DNA of 64,000 nt from Flavihumibacter fluminis (GTDB lineage Bacteria; Bacteroidota; Bacteroidia; Chitinophagales; Chitinophagaceae). How positions within the stretch are numbered: the stretch's first letter is position 1; the number at the start of each line of letters is the position of its first letter. This document shows, one piece after another, positions 60,146-64,000 of this stretch. The stretch spans positions 558,001-622,000 of the forward strand of contig NZ_JAKEVY010000001.1 in NCBI RefSeq assembly GCF_021491375.1. The letters run 5' to 3'. Below the pieces are notes generated by a model, which searched no databases, was not told the origin of the DNA, and saw only the letters and a program-made list of their open reading frames with translations. The position numbers and the translations under genes were made by a program.

Positions 60146-61945
60146 GCAGAACTGTGCAAGAAAAACAAGCACCCAAAAATCAAACTTTTTAAACGGATTC
60201 CCAGGCTGCCTCCAATACCGGAAGATTGAGAATGCACAGGAAATTGGTAATGCGAAACTAGCTGCATACAGAAGGACAGTTGCCATATTCATATCTCCCA
60301 GATAGATTATTCCTTTACTTGCAGCCAGTAAGCCGCCAATAACCAGCAACCATACAGCATAATACGAAAAGGAATATGCTTGCTGTTGAAATAAAGCCGG
60401 ACTTTTAATTAACTGTATGGTTCCGAGTAAAAGCAGTAACACCAAACTTAATAGTCCCATACATATACTAATCATTGGAAGGATGATTTGTATTCCATTT
60501 ACCTTTTTCAATGTCTGCGTACCGGTGGTGAGAAATTTTTCCCTTGCATCATTTTCATAAAACAAATGTGAATATCCAACTTTACCATCCGTAATAAATA
60601 GGCGATTGTCATTGGTCAATAGTGGTATTGCTTTTTTCTGAAAAGGTTTAATAGAAAGTGTACCCTTATCCATTGACACATTGGTAAAGGAACTGATTCG
60701 TTCCAACAACTGAAAGGGTTCAACTTTAGGGATTACAGGAGCATAATAGCCGACCCATTTTTTACTGGCCTTTCTTGGATGAATAGATGCCATGGTTGGG
60801 AGAATCTCGGAATCCATGCTCAATCCTGCAATCAGCATTCTATTTAATTGTTCATAGTCTGCCGACTCACTATCCATATTACATGCGATAAAAAAACCTT
60901 TACCCTGCTTTGGAAAAACATACAACATAGCCTTATAGCCAATAATATTTCCGGAATGTGCGATGCCAACTACACCGTGCCGGTCTCTTGAAACTGCCCC
61001 CAAAGCATACCCATTTGGTAATCCATTTACTGCTGCGATGGTTTGTGTCTGTTTCCCTATCTGGTCTATCAGATCACTTAGAATGAATTGCTCACCGTTT
61101 ATAACACCTTTGTTTAGCAGCAATTTAATAATGCAAACCATGTCTTCACCGGTGGTGGTAAATTGGCCAGCCGGACGAAGAAAGATTGGCATGGCAGGTG
61201 CCATTTCGCCATTATCAAAATGTCCCATAGCCAGCTCCGAAACTGCTTCAGCACCAGTTTGTGAATAAAACTGAAAACTGCTCTGTTGCATGCCCAATGG
61301 TTTCAGCAGTACGCTGTCTAAATAGGGCTCGTATCTTTCTTTGGCTATTGCTTCGATTACCATTCCCAATAGAGTATAGCCCATATTAGAATAGGAGAAA
61401 ACACTACCAGGTTTGGAATAAATTTTCAATACTGCAGGATTGCTTCGATAAAAAGATTCCAATGGCGTATCAGGAGTTGATCCGGTACTAAAAAAATGCC
61501 AGAGCCGTAAATCACTCAATCCGGAAGTATGATCCAATAAGTGGCGGATGGTTATGGGTTGTTCCTTTTCCCATAGGTTATCAAAAGGCAATCCAGGAAG
61601 ATATTGATGCACCGGATCATCCAGCTTCAGTTTATTTTCAGTTGCCATCCGCAAAACACCCAGGGCTAGTATAGTTTTCGTAATAGAACCGACATGAACT
61701 TTTTCCTGTCCAGTCATTTTCTCCCCTGTGTGCATATTTTTAACTCCCATTCCCAATACCTGTACCGAATCGGCATTAAGAACAGAAATGACAGCTCCGC
61801 TTATTTTTTCGGCTGCAAGTATTTCCTTCAGGTGATTTTCGATAGCCATTGAAACAACCTGAGCGGAGGCACCGATGGGTTGTAAATGAAGAATCCAAAC
61901 CAGTAGAATAATGATATATCTCACTATATAAATATATAATACCAC
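60098..61945 (-). CDS. Serine hydrolase (beta-lactamase family) with C-terminal membrane domain
   Basis: The 615-residue protein has an N-terminal signal or anchor (about 1-29) and a class C beta-lactamase-type catalytic domain: SxxK in GSITKTI (near 86-92), YSN (near 184-186) and HSGN near 328. The C-terminal 120 residues form four or so transmembrane helices, a fusion known in some Bacteroidota and Bacillus PBP-like hydrolases. No ATG is available: the start is GTG 61945 or GTG 61924. Its end overlaps apbE by 48 bases. Substrate unknown; peptides or esters are likely. Confidence 0.8.
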   Translation of the reverse strand: MVLYIYIVRYIIILLVWILHLQPIGASAQVVSMAIENHLKEILAAEKISGAVISVLNADSVQVLGMGVKNMHTGEKMTGQEKVHVGSITKTILALGVLRMATENKLKLDDPVHQYLPGLPFDNLWEKEQPITIRHLLDHTSGLSDLRLWHFFSTGSTPDTPLESFYRSNPAVLKIYSKPGSVFSYSNMGYTLLGMVIEAIAKERYEPYLDSVLLKPLGMQQSSFQFYSQTGAEAVSELAMGHFDNGEMAPAMPIFLRPAGQFTTTGEDMVCIIKLLLNKGVINGEQFILSDLIDQIGKQTQTIAAVNGLPNGYALGAVSRDRHGVVGIAHSGNIIGYKAMLYVFPKQGKGFFIACNMDSESADYEQLNRMLIAGLSMDSEILPTMASIHPRKASKKWVGYYAPVIPKVEPFQLLERISSFTNVSMDKGTLSIKPFQKKAIPLLTNDNRLFITDGKVGYSHLFYENDAREKFLTTGTQTLKKVNGIQIILPMISICMGLLSLVLLLLLGTIQLIKSPALFQQQAYSFSYYAVWLLVIGGLLAASKGIIYLGDMNMATVLLYAASFALPISCAFSIFRYWRQPGNPFKKFDFWVLVFLAQFCLLLGLNGMLPFATWN

Positions 61946-62015
61946 AGTCTTTCAAGAAATTATCCTAAGGTAAGAACTCAAAGCTGCCGTTAATAAATTA
62001 TTAGCCTTCTATTAA

Positions 62016-62055
62016 TTTAGTATTACTAAACATATTTTTAGTATTTATTACTAGA
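62016..62055 (+). promoter_or_regulatory. Two tandem AT-rich dyads upstream of phospholipase C
   Basis: TTTAGT-ATT-ACTAAA (62016-62030) is followed 6 bases later by TTTAGT, 7 bases, ACTAGA (62037-62055, one mismatch in the second arm). The shared core and direct spacing suggest two operator half-sites for one regulator. They lie 38 to 77 bases upstream of the phospholipase start. The gap of 147 bases is otherwise AT-rich and featureless. Confidence 0.4.
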
Positions 62056-62092
62056 TTTAAGTAGTTTTTATCATCAACCCATCGCAATCAAT

Positions 62093-64000
62093 ATGGACAA
62101 TCGTCGTGAATTCCTCCGCAAAGCTGCATTGCTTACAGGTACCGCAGGCATTGCAAACAGCCTGCCTGCCTCCATCCAGAAAGCCTTCGCCATTAATCCG
62201 GCTCCGGGGTCAACCTACCTGGATGCAGAGCACATCGTTTTTCTGATGCAGGAAAACCGGTCCTTTGACCATTGTTATGGAACCCTTCAGGGTGTGAGAG
62301 GATTTAATGATCCCAGGGCGATCACCCTGCGCAATAAAAATAAAGTGTGGGCACAAACTGATGCCAACGGTAATACCTACACGCCTTTCCGGCACGACCT
62401 GAAAGACAGCAAAATCACCTGGCTGGGCTCCCTTCCGCATGGATGGAACGATATGACTGAAGCCCGGAATGAAGGGCATCACGACAATTGGCTGGAAGCC
62501 AAAAAACCAGGCAGAAAGGAATGCCAGGGGATGCCCCTGACCATGGGCTATTTTGACCGCCGCGATATCCCGTTCTACTATGCATTGGCAGATGCATTTA
62601 CGGTTTGCGATCAGCATTTCTGTTCCTCCTTAACAGGCACAACTCCTAACCGGCTTCATTTCTGGACTGGAACCATCCGGGAAAAACATGATCCGAATGT
62701 CATAGCCAATGTATATAATTCAGATGTCGATTACGGAAAAGAAGCTACCTGGAAAACCTTTCCGGAATACCTGGAGGATAACGGTGTAACCTGGAAAATC
62801 TATCAGAATGAAGTGAGCCTTGAATCCGGCTTTGAGGGAGAAGAAGAAGACTGGCTCGCCAACTTTACTGACAACCCGATTGAATGGTTCAGGCAGTACC
62901 AGATCCGTTTTGCTTATGGGCACCGGCAATTCCTTCCGAAAGCTGTTCAGCTACTACCTGGGAAAATAAAAGAAATGCAGGATAAAATCGCAGCCACTCC
63001 TGCTACTGATCCAGGCTTACCCCGCCTGAAGAGGCAATTGGAAGGACTTGAAAAAGGATATGCTTATGCACAAAAAGCGGTCAAGGAATATACCCAGGAA
63101 AATTATGATCGCCTGAGCCAGCGGGAAAAAAACCTGCACGAAAAAGCGTTTAGCGATAACCGTAAGGACCCTGATTACCGGAGCCTGGAAACCATCACCT
63201 ACGATGACAATGGTACAACCAGGTCTATGAAAATACCCAAAGGAGATATACTGTATCAGTTTAGGGAAGATGTAAAAACAGGAAATCTCCCAACTGTTTC
63301 CTGGGTAGTAGCGCCCTCCAATTTTTCCGACCATCCCGGTTCCCCCTGGTATGGTGCCTGGTACCTGAGTGAAGTAATGGACATTCTAACTCAGAATCCG
63401 GAAGTATGGAAGAAAACCATTTTCATCTTAAACTATGATGAAAATGACGGGTATTACGATCACGTTCCTCCTTTTGTGCCACCGAATCCATACCAGCCAA
63501 ACAGCGGTAAAGCTTCCGAAGGGATTAATTGTGAAGAAGAATATGTTCACAAATCTCAGGCCTGGATGAAAGACCCTTCCAAAGCCAAACACCTGGAAGG
63601 GCCTATTGGACTCGGTTTCAGGGTTCCAATGGTTATAGCCTCTCCCTGGTCAAGGGGCGGCTGGGTGAATTCGGAAGTATGCGACCTCACCTCTCCCATT
63701 CAGTTCCTGGAACATTTCCTTTCACACAAAACAGGAAAAAAAATCTATTCAGAGGAGGTAACTGCTTTCCGCCGGACTGTATGCGGCGACCTAACTTCGG
63801 TATTCCGTCCTTACAATGGGGAAACATTAAAAGCACCGGAATCTGTGGACCGGATCAGCTACCTAGAAAGTATTCATAAAGCTCAGTTTAAAGAAATGCC
63901 GAAAGGATTTCATAAACTATCAGCTGCAGAACTGGCCGCACTGAATGCTGACCCAATGGCCTCCCCACATGTACCCGTACAGGAAAAAGGAACCAGACCG
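62093..64000 (+). CDS. Phosphocholine-specific phospholipase C (Tat-exported), partial at right edge
   Basis: The visible 636 codons contain no stop; the family usually has about 800 residues, so the C-terminus is missing. The N-terminus is a Tat signal (RREFLRK, 4-10, then a hydrophobic region to about 33). The phosphoesterase (PF04185-type) signature ENRSFDHCYG lies at 54-63, followed by later blocks such as SWVVAPSNFSDHPGS and ILNYDENDGYYDHVPP. It removes phosphocholine from phosphatidylcholine or sphingomyelin in the periplasm or outside the cell. In bacteria these enzymes often serve phosphate scavenging; the upstream dyads may be the control site, but no PhoB box is recognisable. Confidence 0.92.
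   Translation, partial: MDNRREFLRKAALLTGTAGIANSLPASIQKAFAINPAPGSTYLDAEHIVFLMQENRSFDHCYGTLQGVRGFNDPRAITLRNKNKVWAQTDANGNTYTPFRHDLKDSKITWLGSLPHGWNDMTEARNEGHHDNWLEAKKPGRKECQGMPLTMGYFDRRDIPFYYALADAFTVCDQHFCSSLTGTTPNRLHFWTGTIREKHDPNVIANVYNSDVDYGKEATWKTFPEYLEDNGVTWKIYQNEVSLESGFEGEEEDWLANFTDNPIEWFRQYQIRFAYGHRQFLPKAVQLLPGKIKEMQDKIAATPATDPGLPRLKRQLEGLEKGYAYAQKAVKEYTQENYDRLSQREKNLHEKAFSDNRKDPDYRSLETITYDDNGTTRSMKIPKGDILYQFREDVKTGNLPTVSWVVAPSNFSDHPGSPWYGAWYLSEVMDILTQNPEVWKKTIFILNYDENDGYYDHVPPFVPPNPYQPNSGKASEGINCEEEYVHKSQAWMKDPSKAKHLEGPIGLGFRVPMVIASPWSRGGWVNSEVCDLTSPIQFLEHFLSHKTGKKIYSEEVTAFRRTVCGDLTSVFRPYNGETLKAPESVDRISYLESIHKAQFKEMPKGFHKLSAAELAALNADPMASPHVPVQEKGTRP

Overview
The window looks like chromosomal DNA of a Bacteroidota bacterium, most likely of the Chitinophagaceae or a close relative. 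The evidence is several perfect TAnnTTTG-type -7 boxes, a PorQ protein of the type IX secretion system, TonB-dependent receptors with carboxypeptidase-like N-terminal domains, a Porin_10-type barrel, an HYC_CC_PP protein, and start regions with little visible Shine-Dalgarno sequence. No rRNA, tRNA, CRISPR array, transposase or phage gene was found. Coding density is high, and no gene-free stretch exceeds about 235 bases.

Layout. Positions 1-2813 (minus) hold a metal-handling cluster: an HYC_CC_PP protein, a heavy-metal-associated (HMA) protein with a metallothionein-like cysteine tail, a second HMA protein, a TlpA-like thioredoxin and an outer-membrane barrel cut by the left edge. Positions 2877-13061 hold a Porin_10 protein, purine nucleoside phosphorylase, Lon protease, PorQ, an M42 peptidase, a UbiA-like membrane protein, a lipoprotein and a LuxE-type acyl-protein synthetase. 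Positions 13211-19103 (minus) hold a three-gene 'planctomycete-type cytochrome' cassette, called copy A here: PSCyt1/DUF1549/DUF1553 lipoprotein, DUF1501 Tat protein, and a multi-haem-candidate membrane protein with leucine-rich repeats. Positions 19298-28864 hold a tiny membrane protein overlapping an AsmA-like protein, a lone Gfo/Idh nucleotide-binding domain, GH43 and GH78 glycosidases, an outer-membrane receptor and a DUF481 barrel.

Positions 28942-39810 (minus) form a myo-inositol catabolic operon: iolJ-type aldolase, iolB, iolC, iolD, a sodium:solute symporter, iolA, iolE, iolG and a LacI-family regulator. A LacI-type dyad lies in the promoter. Immediately upstream on the same strand are copy B of the cytochrome cassette (39891-45647) and a D-threonine-aldolase-like enzyme. 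The region to the right holds a TonB-dependent receptor, two serine hydrolases, M28 and M61 peptidases, a pirin, and an apparent flavin-based electron-transfer operon (ankyrin protein, DUF2271 protein, PepSY-flavodoxin-reductase fusion, ApbE). A Tat-exported phospholipase C is cut by the right edge.

How it fits together. The inositol operon covers uptake through to the aldolase step plus semialdehyde oxidation. The strongest candidate for an undescribed system is the duplicated cytochrome cassette: gene order is the same in both copies, the membrane subunits share five histidines in the hydrophobic region, and extra putative ligand-binding modules sit in different subunits in the two copies. 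I infer an exported redox complex acting on an extracellular substrate. Copy A sits near glycosidases and copy B directly upstream of the inositol operon. All functions here are read from sequence motifs and family knowledge; no database search was run.
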